Positions 26,301-37,425 of a DNA stretch of 64,000 nucleotides are shown piece after piece (within the stretch, counting starts at the first letter, position 1; each line of letters starts with the position of its first letter). The DNA is taken from contig NW_019774125.1 of NCBI RefSeq assembly GCF_001039355.2, forward strand, positions 371,468 to 435,467, in the 5' to 3' direction. The notes under the pieces were generated by a model, which was not told the DNA's origin, ran no database searches, and saw only the letters and a program-made list of their open reading frames with translations. A program made the position numbers and the translations under genes. The stretch comes from Lingula anatina (taxonomy: Eukaryota; Brachiopoda; Lingulata; Lingulida; Lingulidae).

Positions 26301-28023
26301 TGTAAGNNNNNNNNNNNNNNNNNNNNNNNNNNNNNNNNNNNNNNNNNNNNNNNNNNNNNNNNNNNNNNNNNNNNNNNNNNNNNNNNNNNNNNNNNNNNNN
26401 NNNNNNNNNNNNNNNNNNNNNNNNNNNNNNNNNNNNNNNNNNNNNNNNNNNNNNNNNNNNNNNNNNNNNNNNNNNNNNNNNNNNNNNNNNNNNNNNNNNN
26501 NNNNNNNNNNNNNNNNNNNNNNNNNNNNNNNNNNNNNNNNNNNNNNNNNNNNNNNNNNNNNNNNNNNNNNNNNNNNNNNNNNNNNNNNNNNNNNNNNNNN
26601 NNNNNNNNNNNNNNNNNNNNNNNNNNNNNNNNNNNNNNNNNNNNNNNNNNNNNNNNNNNNNNNNNNNNNNNNNNNNNNNNNAACAACGTGACGTACGGAA
26701 ACCTCAAATAATCTGCCTCATTTGAACTGTTTATTCATCAAAGACTCTCAAAAATCAATTAAATAAATAAAAAATTTATAAAAATGTATTTCAAGGCGTT
26801 TACATGGGATATATACTTCATTTTCGTATAGGGGAGCCAACTTGCCCGACCCTGGGGCCAACTTGCCCCATGGCGGGGCAAGTTGGCCCCCCTAACGTCA
26901 ACTGCGTTTTTTTGTCAAATTGTGAGCCACCTGGCATTATATTTTAAAAATAATGACGTTGCATACGTAGCTTAGTTCATGGGGCTTACTTTGAAACCGG
27001 TTTTATTACTCTAACCCACTCCTAGTTGGCTCTACAAGGCCAAAAGTGTCTAACTGGGCCAACTAGCCCCGGTCTCCCCTATGGGAACCCAGTCTTAGAA
27101 GGCCTACTACAATGCAAACTGGAAATAAATTCACTGCTAGCGGAAAGATTTATAAATGGACAGGTGATCTTGCAACTTCGTCATCAAAATGATCTGGTCC
27201 TTCTAGCTTTCCAAAGTATCATCAACTAAATAAATTCCTTTGTTCGTGTATCCGTCATATCAATTTTGTGTTGTGAACTTACTAAATTAGTTTAGAGATT
27301 TTTAAAAGTACAGAAATGCAGTATTAATAGCAAACTGTTAATACATTTCGAAATCAAAAAAGAAACAAGTCTTTCCAAAGATTAAAGAAATTTTATCTCG
27401 ACATTTAAAAAAAAGCATTTTGTTGAGTGGGAGACGTAGGGTACGTGAGGAAATTTCCCTCTCTGGCAATGTTGACAGGTATGAGCACACACAATTAGCT
27501 CAAATATTCATAACTAAAATGCAACTGGATAATGGAAAGAAATGCACGTTTTTTGTTCTCTCTCAGTAATTTTCGCACTCTATCAGAATCAGAATCAGTT
27601 TTCAAATTGTCAATATTGTAGCTTTAAAAATACCTATGGTTAATAACGCTGAATTTTTGTTATCGTCAGACTACAATATTTTTATTCTAATCAATAGAAG
27701 TACTAAATTGTCATTAAAAAAGTCGCCCATAAACTAATCAATTTGAATTGATGTATTTCAACATGAGCATCTACGCCTTGTAAGGTCTACAACCGCTTAA
27801 AAAGGGTGTTGAAAACATTAATGTTACGTTCAGCCTTTCTCAATTTTTTCAATAGTTCAGTTCTTCTTTCCCAGACCTTCCAAACCAACTTCTAAAACAA
27901 CTTTTGAAAACCTACCTGGCTGTCGTCAAACTCACTCATGCTTGATACTACCCGACAATCACACCGTCCATCAACCGATCTTGCGAAGCAAACAGCCGCA
28001 ACGAGGAAAAAGACGACTTTCAT
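23320..28023 (-). CDS. Lipocalin A, secreted, 184 aa
   Basis: Coding exons on the minus strand: 27916-28023, 25275-25402, 24370-24455, 23613-23834 and 23320-23330 (TAG). All phases agree and total 185 codons. Lipocalins are small extracellular beta-barrels that carry hydrophobic ligands. A signal peptide starts MKVVFFLVAAVCFA, with cleavage likely near residue 19. The first lipocalin motif is GKWYEI (39-44) and the second is TTDYETYLI (TDY at 120-122), as in apolipoprotein-D-type proteins. Mature cysteines include the CDC near the start and a C-terminal Cys in the last codons (PCP). A TATA-like box lies about 65 bp before the ATG. Introns 1 and 2 each hold a TA-flanked MITE, yet the coding frame is intact. 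The ligand cannot be told from sequence. Confidence 0.88.
24694..25110. mobile_element. TA-flanked MITE in lipocalin A intron 2 (collapsed copy)
   Basis: The ends are perfect inverted repeats, GGGGAGACCGGGGCTAGTTG and its complement, flanked by TA. The matching intron in copies B and C reads straight through (ATAACTACAC), so this is a filled site with a TA duplication, as expected for Tc1/mariner-type transposition. A single N at 24945 falls where about 1 kb present in the second copy is missing, so the assembly is probably collapsed here. Confidence 0.9.
25446..25669. mobile_element. Fold-back element, family 2, copy in lipocalin A intron 1
   Basis: Arms TCTCGCTAAATTGC and GCAATTTAGCGAGA enclose the family motif GATGTCTGTCACGCCTACT and its imperfect complement. 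A copy sits at the same place in lipocalin C (38962-39183), while copy B lacks it. Confidence 0.75.
25672..27079. mobile_element. TA-flanked MITE in lipocalin A intron 1 (long copy)
   Basis: Same 20-bp inverted ends as the element at 24694 and again flanked by TA. Lipocalin C has the empty site (TCTAGGTATGGGAACC). The inside holds further G/C-rich sub-repeats containing GGGGCAAGTTGG or its complement and a run of Ns. It has no transposase frame, so it is non-autonomous as seen. Confidence 0.9.
26307..26681. other. Assembly gap, 375 Ns
   Basis: Run of Ns inside the long MITE copy. The reading frame that spans it is meaningless. Confidence 1.
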
Positions 28024-28085
28024 TTTCTCACTTTTCATTTACGTTGTAAATGCTAAAAGTGTGCTGAGCACAGGCGGTTACACGA

Positions 28086-28093
28086 TTTATATA
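28086..28093 (-). promoter_or_regulatory. TATA-like box of lipocalin A
   Basis: TATATAAA on the minus strand, 63 bases from the ATG. Equivalent boxes are at 32281-32289 (copy B) and 40396-40403 (copy C), within otherwise conserved upstream sequence. Confidence 0.6.
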
Positions 28094-28099
28094 AAAAAT

Positions 28100-29557
28100 G
28101 CATCCAAAGGTCATAAGACACATATAATATATTCACCACATTCAACTAAAATAGATTGCCCTCATATTAAATTATATCTGTCATTTTCCACACAATCGGC
28201 TATTCTAGCTTCATAAATTGCCCTCTTTTTAGACAAATCACGCATATGTAATTAAAACATAGATAAAAAACGCATTTAATACCTAAATGCCGTAGCATGA
28301 ACATATAACGCGTGTGTGAGTGTATGTGCTTGTAAGGATAGAACATCTCATTCCCGGTCAACAGAGTTTTCATAATGCTGTACATCTACGTAGTTTTTTC
28401 TTGTCTTTCGACAACAGACATCTGCAATGTAGGTACTCTTCATTATCTTGTTGTGCACTTTTTCAGTAATTAGTTTCTCAAGCCCCTCCCACTTTTTAAT
28501 GTCCAAAATGAAATAAATAGAACTTATATAATGATACTTGTATCATTGAAACCCAAGAGGATAAAAACGATAAATGCAAAACTGACAAACTGTTGCATGA
28601 CGTCATGCAATTAAAGCAAAAAAGAATTTAAGAGAAACCCCTTTATATTTTACCTTTTTAGAATAAGGTTGAAGTGTAGCCTGTCTTAAGAACGATCGTG
28701 CTTGTTAAATGCAAAAAGAAAACTTTTGAATTTGTAATATTTTGCCTTTGCAAATCAAAAGATTTCCACCACTTACATTTTTATGTTTAAAAATTATCGT
28801 TTTAAGAAAGTAAACAGACTGGTTTTGAAAGCATATACCCTTTTTCCAATTGGTATATACACACAATGAACAATAGAAGTGTCACCCCTACTGAACCAAT
28901 ACTTTGGGGGAGATATTTGACTGTGGAATGATATACTCCTGGTATCATTTTATTAACATCAAATTTCACAAAAAGACCAACAATACAATTCCATGGTACA
29001 GCTGTTTTATACTCATTAGTCACATTATAAGTAGACCAGGCATTATAACTTTGATAACTCTGATTCAGGGGGTGACACTTCTTTTGTCCAGTGTGTGTAT
29101 ATTGTTTCTGTACAGGGATGCAAGGTTAAGAAGACCCATATTGTTTCTAATATTTGAGAAAAGATAAGTTTTACTGTTTTTTTTTAATCATCTTCTGAGT
29201 TTATGTGCCTTAGTTCTGATGGTAAACGATTTCATTCCTGATTTTTCTCCGTATGTTTTGAGCCTTGCAACAGATAATAAACCAATAGATAGTAAACAGG
29301 AAGATAAAGTGGAAATCTGTAATTCACTAAACACGAATGCACATAAAAAGTTTTGTAAAAGTGGGAGAAATAAATTACTTTTTTCATTGAAGCACCGTTC
29401 CATTTTGCTTTAATGATGATGTAATGTGAATCGTAAGTAACTTATCACCATAGTAAACCATAAGGCAGGGCGACTTTTACCATGCTTTTCGAGCATTTAA
29501 TTTCTTTATCTGTGATAGACAACTCGTCAACATGTAAATTGTTTGCACACAAGAAAC
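28100..29557. other. Region between lipocalins A and B
   Basis: Upstream sequence of copy A, then from about 28678 the repeat unit of copy B. No separate gene is supported. Open frames of 60-90 codons here lack splice context and similarity to known proteins. Confidence 0.5.
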
Positions 29558-29563
29558 TTTATT
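29558..29563 (-). terminator. Polyadenylation signal of lipocalin B
   Basis: AATAAA on the minus strand about 100 bp after the TAG of copy B, at the same place as in copy A. Confidence 0.6.
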
Positions 29564-29664
29564 ATGAATGTTCAATACTACAGAACTAGTTTATTGATAA
29601 TTATTGTCGATATAGGAATTGCCTTGATCATGGTGGCGCTTATCTGGCTTGGTTCATGTTGTCT

Positions 29665-32219
29665 CTATGGGCATGCTGAAGAATAGAAAAATGACATATT
29701 GCTTATTTCTTCACGCTATAGACATTTGATTACATGAACCACTTGTTGGAAATGAATATACATGACATAAATAAAACGGAAAATAAAGCGAACCATTTTA
29801 TCAAAGCTTCACGCCAAAACAACACACATAATGTGTGACCCGCATTCGTAAGTAACACAGTTCTGTACACTTCATTTAACTCAAACAAATTATATTAACT
29901 TACGGTTGGTGTGACTGGCATTGTGGAAGGCACTAAAGTCAGAAGAACCGAGACAAGTTTCACTGATAATAAGTTGGTCTACAAGCGCAGTGACATTAGC
30001 AGAGAGAGAGGAGGCACTACCCCAAACAGTGACGTGTGAGAGACCGGTTGGTTTATGCTCCGCCGTAATGAGATACGTGTTGTAATCAGTAGTAACAAAC
30101 AACAGTTCCCTGTATTTGACACCGTCTGAAGAGATATGTTCATCAATTTTGAAATATCCTGACTTCAAAATTTCTCTAGGATATTTCACAGATATTTGTA
30201 TCAATTTAACATGTGTAATAGCAAATTGTATCTCAAGTTAAGGTACAGAATGTATTTTAGTTCTAATATAAGTACTTAAATATCGTGACTTTTTATATCT
30301 ATGTATTGCCAGTCTTTCTACATTCTCTTAAAGTCATCAACAGCAGTCAACCCCCCCCCCATCCCCCCAAAATCTGTTTTAGGATTATAGGATTATAAAG
30401 CAAAGACTAACGACTGCAGGTTTTTAAAATTTCATATATCAAATTGTTGAATTAATCAACGATCTTTAAAAGCATACGGCAGGTACGTCCCACTACTATA
30501 CAATGCTTGAGTTCTGATAAAATTGAAAAAAAAATGCACACTTAAGAAACCTTGTACCCCTAATGCCCACGGGTTAACCAAAGGATTGCAATCGCTTTTT
30601 TAAGTCTCGTGCTTTTAATATATAATTCATCAAGGCAGTAAAACCTACTTTTAATGTAGACGTAGCTGCCTGGAGTACCGGTCGGTTCAAGGTAACGAGA
30701 GTAGTGAAAACATTCGTCAGGGTCGACCGCCACTCTGAAAATCAATAAAAGTCATTTTTATACAGTGTGTTTTCTTAAATCAAAAGTTACTGCGTCGATG
30801 TCTATGAAAAGTCAGTACTCAAAAAGAAGAAAAAACCCAATGTATGTTAATAGAATATGCCGCTTGGTTAAAGAAAACCCACATGCAAATATATATGTTA
30901 ATTTATTGTGACCATGACAAGTTGGAAGAAGTGCAGTCAACACAACCTCTCTGAAAACAACCGAACACTCGCGATGTAATAACTACACATAAGCACGTGC
31001 TTCTTTACCTAAAAAACAACTAACGTTACTTACATTTATCGCAGCCGAGTGAAATTTTTAGAATATTTGTTTTTCCAGATAAATTCATTTTATGATGTAG
31101 CAAACAATCAAGCAAGTAATCTGCCAAAAACTTGAAAATATAGGCGTACACATACCTCCCTCGCAACTCCCGTAAGAGTGTCCCATTCTCAAAAAAGGTG
31201 AACTCATTGGTATAGTCAACCCACAACCAGTTTGGGTTGAGGTTAGGTTCATAGAATTTTATCTCGTACCATTTTCCTTCAATCTGAATTGAAAAGAAAG
31301 CCATTCAGTATATCCAATTCGGTTCCTAGAAGGCCTACTACAATGCAATTAAATTCAGTGCTGGTGAAAAGATTTATAAATCGACAGATAATCTTGCAGC
31401 TTTGTAATCAAAATGTTCTGGTCTTTTTAGCTTTCCAAAATATCATCAACTAAATAAATTCCATTTTTCGTGTATCCGTCACATCGTTTTGGTGTCGTGA
31501 ACTTACCAAAGGATTGTCAGAGATTTTTTTAAAGTATAGAAGTAGGCCTACAGTATTAATAGCAAACCGTTAATACATTTCGAAATAAAAATAGAAACGA
31601 AATAAGTCTTTCCAAAACATTAAAGAAACTTTAACTTCGACATTTAAAAAAAAGCATTTTGTTTGGTTGGGAGACTTAGGGTCCGTGAGGAAATCACCCT
31701 CTCTGGCAATCTCCCTCTTACACACATTAAGCTCAAATAATCATAACTAAAATGCAACTGCATCGTATTGGATATAATGGAAAACATTGGACGTTTTTGT
31801 TCTATCTCAGTAATTTTCGCACTTAATTTTTCAGATTCACGTTTTCGTGTTTTGTTTTTATCTTCAGGTTTTAATTTGTGAACATTGTAAGTTCAAAATG
31901 CTTATGGTTTATAGGGTTGAACTTTCGTTATTACCAGACTAGAATTTTTTCAGTCTAATCAACAGAAGTAAGAACTAAATTGCCATTTAAAAGATAAAGT
32001 ATTACACCTGTCCCATAAGCTAATCAGTTTGAATTAATTTATTTTGACATGTTCAGCTCTTATTTCCCGTACCTTCCTAAACAATTTCTAAAACAACAAC
32101 TAAATACGTACCTGGCTGTCGTCAAACTCATTCATGCTTGATACTACCCGACAATCACACCGTCCATCAACTAATCTTGCGAAGCAAACGGCCGCGACGA
32201 GAAAGAAGACGACTTTCAT
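29665..32219 (-). CDS. Lipocalin B, secreted, 184 aa
   Basis: Minus-strand coding exons 32112-32219, 31156-31283, 30649-30734, 29904-30125 and 29665-29675 have the same lengths and phases as copy A and give 184 residues. Signal peptide MKVVFFLVAAVCFA, GKWYEI at 39-44 and TTDYNTYLI (TDY at 120-122) mark it as a lipocalin. Likely N-glycosylation sites include NGT in exon 2 and NVT in exon 4. Its introns lack the two TA-MITEs and the fold-back element present in copy A, so the locus is compact. Substitutions against A are spread along the protein (IEGKW for IQGKW, VDYTNEF for IDYTNDF). A TATA-like box is at 32281-32289. Function beyond ligand carriage is not readable. Confidence 0.9.
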
Positions 32220-32280
32220 TTTTTCACCTTTCATTTACGTTGTAAATGCTAGAAATGTGATGAACACGGGCGGTTAGACG

Positions 32281-32289
32281 ATATATATA
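32281..32289 (-). promoter_or_regulatory. TATA-like box of lipocalin B
   Basis: TATATATAT on the minus strand, about 62 bases before the ATG of copy B and aligned with the box of copy A. Confidence 0.5.
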
Positions 32290-32899
32290 CAAATTCTTCA
32301 AAGACCTGAAGACACATATTCACCACATTCAACTAAAATAAATTGCCCCTTTCCAATTATATTCGTCTTTTTCCACAAAATGGGCTATTCTAGCTTTATA
32401 GATTGCCCTCTTTTTAGACAAAACACGCGTGTGTAATTTAAAAAAAAAAGATTTATGCCCCGCATGTAATACCTATATGCCGTAGCTTGAAAAGTAACGC
32501 GCGCTCGCTCGCGCGCGTGTATGTGTGTGTGTTTGTGTGTGTGAATGTGTACTGGTATGGATAGACCATCTTATTCCCTGTCAACAGAGTTTTTACAATA
32601 CTGTGCGTCTACATAGTCTTGTCTTGTATTGCGACAACAGACAGCTGTAATGTAGGTACTCATCATTAAATTATTGTGCACGTTTCTCAAGCCAATGCCC
32701 AAAATGAAATAAATAAACCTTAGATAATGACACGTTTAACACTGAATACCAAGAGAATAAAAACGATAAATGCAACACTGACAAAACCGTTGCATGTCAT
32801 CATGCAATTAAGGCAAATAAGGAAATAAGTTTACCTGCTTTTATATTTCTTCTTTTTAGAATAAGGCTGAAGTGTATTAACATTAATGCCTTTTATATC

Positions 32900-34180
32900 T
32901 TCTAAACTGTATTGTTTAATAAATAGTGACCAAATGACATTATTTTAAAATTGGTTCTGAAATGTTTTTCGAATTTTCTAATTTTCCACCTCTCCGGCCT
33001 CTGATGAAAACAGAAATTGTTTGAAACACAAGTAATTCAATATCCTGCGCTGGCAACAGACCACTTTTATCTGACATTGGAACATCTAGAGAACTTCACT
33101 ATCGAGACCGACCAAAGCAATAAAGGCAATAAAAAGGGAAAAACAATTCGAAACAAATTCTTAATCTCTATCAACCTCGGCACAAGAAGATATGGAAACG
33201 TTTTGAGTCTCACAAAAAGCGATTTAAGATTTTAAAGAAAGTATTGAAAAGTGATGAGGCAATGCAATCCCTGTCGGTGGGGGGGGGGAGCAGCCTAGTC
33301 AATATAAGGGAAATAAAACTCAAAGCAAAAGCTTAAATCTTTCTCAACTTCGGTACAAGGTTTTGAGCCTTACAGAGAAAGCGATTTAGATATTTTAAAT
33401 ATCCTAAAAAGTATTTCACAAGGCACACAATAGCAAAACACTACTGATTTCAGTGACAAGAATATTACTAAGCACCAAACGTTTGCGCCACGTCAGGTTA
33501 CTAGGTCAGGCACATTCAGCGTCTGCTGTATTAGAGACTGTAGACATCATATGGACCCGTATTTTTGAAGCAATTTCGATGGAAAACGACGTTAAGTGTA
33601 TCAGAAGTGTGTGCACGTGAAAATGTATAAATAATTAAAGTGTACGGCACTTTTGGCTTCTAAATCTTGGTTTGATTTTCTACAACGTTGCAAATGTCAG
33701 GGATGTGATAAACACGGGTGGTTTCACAGTTAACATATAAATGTGTCAAAACATCATAAGCCACATAAAATGTAATATTCACCACATTCTGCTAAATCAT
33801 GTTTAAGTAAATATTATTTATATATTCAGTGTAATTGTGGCATCAGCCATACAACAACCATTACAAGTGTTAGTTTGATCTCCATATTTTCCAAATTATC
33901 ATCTCTGAAAGAGTCATACGCCCCTTAAAGGTCACAAAGGAATGCATTTTAAACAAACAAATATAACAGAAATAGGAATGAGAATAATAATACCTAATAA
34001 GCGTCCAGCCTTTTGAAAAGTGACGAGGAAATGATACCCCTGTTTGGCAGGAGGGAGCCAACCTTGTCAATAAAAATCAACTAGCATCGAAAACTTAAAT
34101 CTTTATCAATCTAGGTACAAGGGGTTATCAAAACATTTTGAGCCTCACAGAGAAAAAGCAAGCCATTTATATTTACAATG
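32900..34180. repeat. Gene-free stretch with diverged dispersed repeats
   Basis: A segment with GTACAAGG, TTTTGAGCC and TCACAGAGAAA-type landmarks appears at about 33240-33400 and 34010-34165, with a partial relative at about 33130-33230. No gene is supported. Confidence 0.55.
33685..33800 (-). pseudogene. Relic of a lipocalin promoter region
   Basis: It resembles the upstream region of copy B (32240-32340): GATAAACACGGGTGGTT matches GATGAACACGGGCGGTT, followed by a TATA-like segment and ATTCACCACATTC. No exon follows, so it is a remnant of a further copy. Confidence 0.5.
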
Positions 34181-35040
34181 CTGTATTTTTATCATAGTTC
34201 TACACTGTTCTATTCCAAGTCCACACACATGTTCAATATAGATATTCGACCACTTATACTAGGTCAGAAGAACTCAATCTTGATCCTTAATCACCCCCCC
34301 CCCCTTCAGCTTGGGAAAAAAGTGAAAGTCCCTTACCCACTTTGTTCCCAAGACCTACCCCCCCCCAAACCCTCTGATATCGGGACCCCACTTAAATACT
34401 ATTCAAAACCACACTGTGCTTTCAAAGTTTTTGTAACAGACTACTAGCGCACCCTTAGTCAGAGAGTACCCCCCCCCCCAAAAAAAAAAAAAAAAATTGA
34501 GGAAGACATGTTTTGCCCTTTGTGTTGTCCACTACATTCTGTTAAAGGTCTGCTATGTTTAACAATGCATTAATTAAAAATTGAAATAAACTAACTTCAA
34601 TCTGGGACACAAAAACACATTTGTGTCCGTGCTTCAATCAAAACCGAACTGTTTTTAATATTATCTATGCCCATCGTCTTTCTGTCAGGAAATTGCCACC
34701 AGAAATGGGGATACCATTATGTTTTTCACACAACTTAAGTGTACCCGTATTTTTTATGGCCAAAGGCACACACAGCAAGCCATTAACGACCATCTGCGAT
34801 TTTTAACGCCGTTACCAAGACACAAACGTGACTTCGTGTACATTCAAAATGAACCACCTCCGTCCAGTCTGAACACTAAAGACTAATCAAAATCTACCAC
34901 ACTGCCACCTGTCCACCAATTTAATTCCTTTTTGGTTCTTTACTTGCATAGTGAAAGGCTTCATACCTATAATATAGTTTAACTCTGCCTGTATACCTGT
35001 ATTTACTTAAATACACAGACAGATATGAACAAATAAACAG
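34181..35040. other. Gene-free stretch
   Basis: C-rich runs near 34290, 34360 and 34470 and AT-rich sequence. I see no gene or recognisable element. Confidence 0.5.
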
Positions 35041-35060
35041 TTGATAGGTTACTTTTTATA

Positions 35061-35330
35061 TTATACAGTCAATCCGTTTACACTAAATAAAGGCTGTTCA
35101 AGGCAAATGCAGCAGTCATAAACCTGGTTAAAAAAAATAATATGCCGTCTATCGTCACAAATAAACAACATTATTCGCACTTGTTTCATCCATGCCGTTA
35201 GGAAGTGTGTCTTCCTGAATTTATGGTATAGTGAACACGAAATCAGAAAATGGATCTCATCCTCTTTTTTGGAATCGTTCTTTGGCAAACAGAACGGACA
35301 GAACCTGTGTGCCTTGTGACCTTTTCCGTT
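35061..35330 (-). mobile_element. LINE fragment: C-terminal zinc-finger-like region
   Basis: On the minus strand the frame reads RFCPFC, then EDEIHFLISC and LYHKFR. This CxxC...HxxxxC pattern is typical of the C-terminus of many non-LTR retrotransposon ORF2 proteins. The plus-strand fragment at 39361 shows the same pattern. No reverse transcriptase domain is present, so it is a truncated relic. Confidence 0.65.
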
Positions 35331-35690
35331 TTAATGTGACTTCATTTCTCGATCACGATATTTCTACATAAACAACAGAAATGGATAACGTTTTTGAGAG
35401 TAAGTTGATTGTATTGACAAATATCTCTCGGGATTCAGGATTCATTTTAGGAACAAAATTTAGAATCTTGCAACCTAGAAATCTTATACATCTTACTGAA
35501 TAGCAATCCAATTGCGGTTATATGCGAATTATTATTTGTATTTTAATGGCTGAATAAACTCTTATCTTATCTAAGTGCAGTTTAATACATTTAGTACTGA
35601 ATTTGAGCTGTCACCGGTGGCACGCGGTGTAACGCTCGGGATGTCTTCCAGGGTCCGGTCTCCCGTTTCTAGACTGTCGCGTGTCACTTA

Positions 35691-35945
35691 ATGGATACCA
35701 ATAGGAAGTTTGAAACAAAAGTTTACATAGCGGTAGCACTCACCGATCAATATTTGCATAACGGTTCCAACCCTCTTCTGGTGCACCATCTCAGTATGAT
35801 CCAAACCCTCGCCTACAGGGCTAACATCATTGCCAGTGATGAGGTCGAGGTGGAGAAAGAAACGGAATACATCCAGGGAGTTAATTCTAGCCAACTGCGG
35901 CTGCCCAGACTGGTCCTTTCAATAAATAAATAAATAAATAAATAA
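35691..35945 (+). mobile_element. Penelope-like element fragment
   Basis: An 80-codon frame contains TDQYLHNGSNPLLVHH, then QTLAYRANIIASDE and EKETEYIQG. This resembles the stretch downstream of the reverse transcriptase in Penelope-like elements (TDQYL, then H, TL..RA, EE..I). It is followed by (AAAT)n. The frame carries no catalytic motif, so this is a dead fragment. Assignment is by pattern only. Confidence 0.55.
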
Positions 35946-36106
35946 AACAAGTAAATAAAAAAAGTTAAGGACAAAATATCAGACCATATTGTGTTTCAGA
36001 TCATATGATACAGATCCAGCGGAGGGGAGGCGACCCACTTTCAAAACGCAAATAACATTAAGCACAGCGGCACTAGTGCACTAAATTATTGAATTAAATA
36101 AACAGA

Positions 36107-37143
36107 AGCGGGTGTAAAATGCACTTGCCCGTATCCACACAGACTGAAATCAGCAGTTCAATAATGGTTTGATACTGGAGTGAGATTTAAAAATGATGAC
36201 AGCGTCGACTATAAACTCTTTTGGATGCAGAAGTAACAAAAGAAAAATTATTTTACTCTTTTACAATGTTCACTGTTTGAAAGAGAGAAGGTCGGAGATA
36301 AGGACTATGATTATGCAAAAAAAAAAAAAAAGGTTTTTTATCAAAATGCTTTTTCAAGATGTGAATTTATCAACTTGATCTGACGCCGTGATATATTTTA
36401 CTGCTAATAAAGAGAATTTATGATATTACAAGACCCCCCCCCCTCTTCCGACGATAAAATCAAATTTTTTCGAGTATTTAAACACAACCCCATTTCAGTG
36501 AAATATTCTCTACGATATGGCCACCGAATGAATGTTGGGGGGGGGGGGGGGTTAAATTCAACTTCCTCAAACTGTTTGAATGCCTCCGCTTCTATTAGTT
36601 TTCACTCGTCTGTTTGACTGCTTTGCTGCTTTCTTATTTATTCTGGTGGTAGTTTTCACAAAATCATTGGTGTAGCCGACTTTAAGCCTAGAGGCGCCGT
36701 ATGATGAAATCTTTTTTTTTTTTTTTTTTTTTTTTGACATCGTACGTAGCGAAATTCCAAATTTGCCAAAGAATTTAGCCAGAAATCAATGGTTATGTGA
36801 AAATTGGCACTGTGAAACATAAAAAAGCGAATACATGAAAAAAAATCCCATCATTATTAGCAAGAGTGTAAGTGCTTACAATACTTCATGCCCTAGCTCT
36901 CAAGAATATTAATCATCAATGTGGACGAGAATAGCTTTTACACTGATATTGAACTTTACAGGTATTTTCATTTAAAATAGAGATAAAAGCCCCCATGGAT
37001 GAGAAAGCCAACTGTTTGGTTCAAGTCAAATGTTTGTGTACTCTATACCTGACCCAATTCAGGATTTTTTTAATATATATGTGTGCGAGTTGCTAAGATT
37101 TTTTAAAATCTTTCAAAAGACTCTTATTCGTTTCTTCGTAATT
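36107..37143. repeat. Segmental duplication block, copy 2
   Basis: Diverged copy of 21025-22075, lying beside lipocalin C as copy 1 lies beside lipocalin A. This suggests that one larger unit (block plus gene) was duplicated. Confidence 0.8.
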
Positions 37144-37425
37144 GCTGGTCAAATATATATATATAAACGTATATATATATATAAACCTTGGAAATTTTAA
37201 CTTAAAGGCCATACTTTTATACCCTACCCTCAGGTCATTTCAATGTCTTTTCATGCAAGAATGTTGTCTAACAACTGGGGTTGATACAATGTTGTTATCT
37301 GACGTTGATACAACGTTGTTATCTGAGGTTGAGTTAACTTTCAAATCCAATGTTTATCCAACGTCTTATCAACGTTATGGTTCAACGTTGTTTCAATGTT
37401 AAAACAACATATTTTGCCCGCTGGG
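37144..37425. repeat. AACGTTG-rich repeat replacing the 3' end of lipocalin C
   Basis: Starts with (TA)n and contains many imperfect units such as ACAACGTTGTTATCTGA and TTCAACGTTGTTTCAATG, ending near GCCCGCTGGG. After it, homology to copy A resumes at AAGTGTGTGAAGGCAAAAG. Probably an inserted repeat element. Confidence 0.55.

Noticed and set aside
28802-29413. Several 60-90 aa frames between lipocalins A and B
   Set aside because: They lie in the duplicated flank; the related block near 41000-41400 does not conserve the frames.
29904-30180. Exon 4 of lipocalin B starting further upstream, at a CAG near 30159
   Set aside because: It is in phase in copy B but not in copies A or C. The pyrimidine-rich acceptor at 30126 gives the right phase in all three.
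32480-32560. CG/GT-rich stretch as a regulatory island
   Set aside because: It is a simple (CG)/(GT) microsatellite upstream of lipocalin B with no other sign of function.
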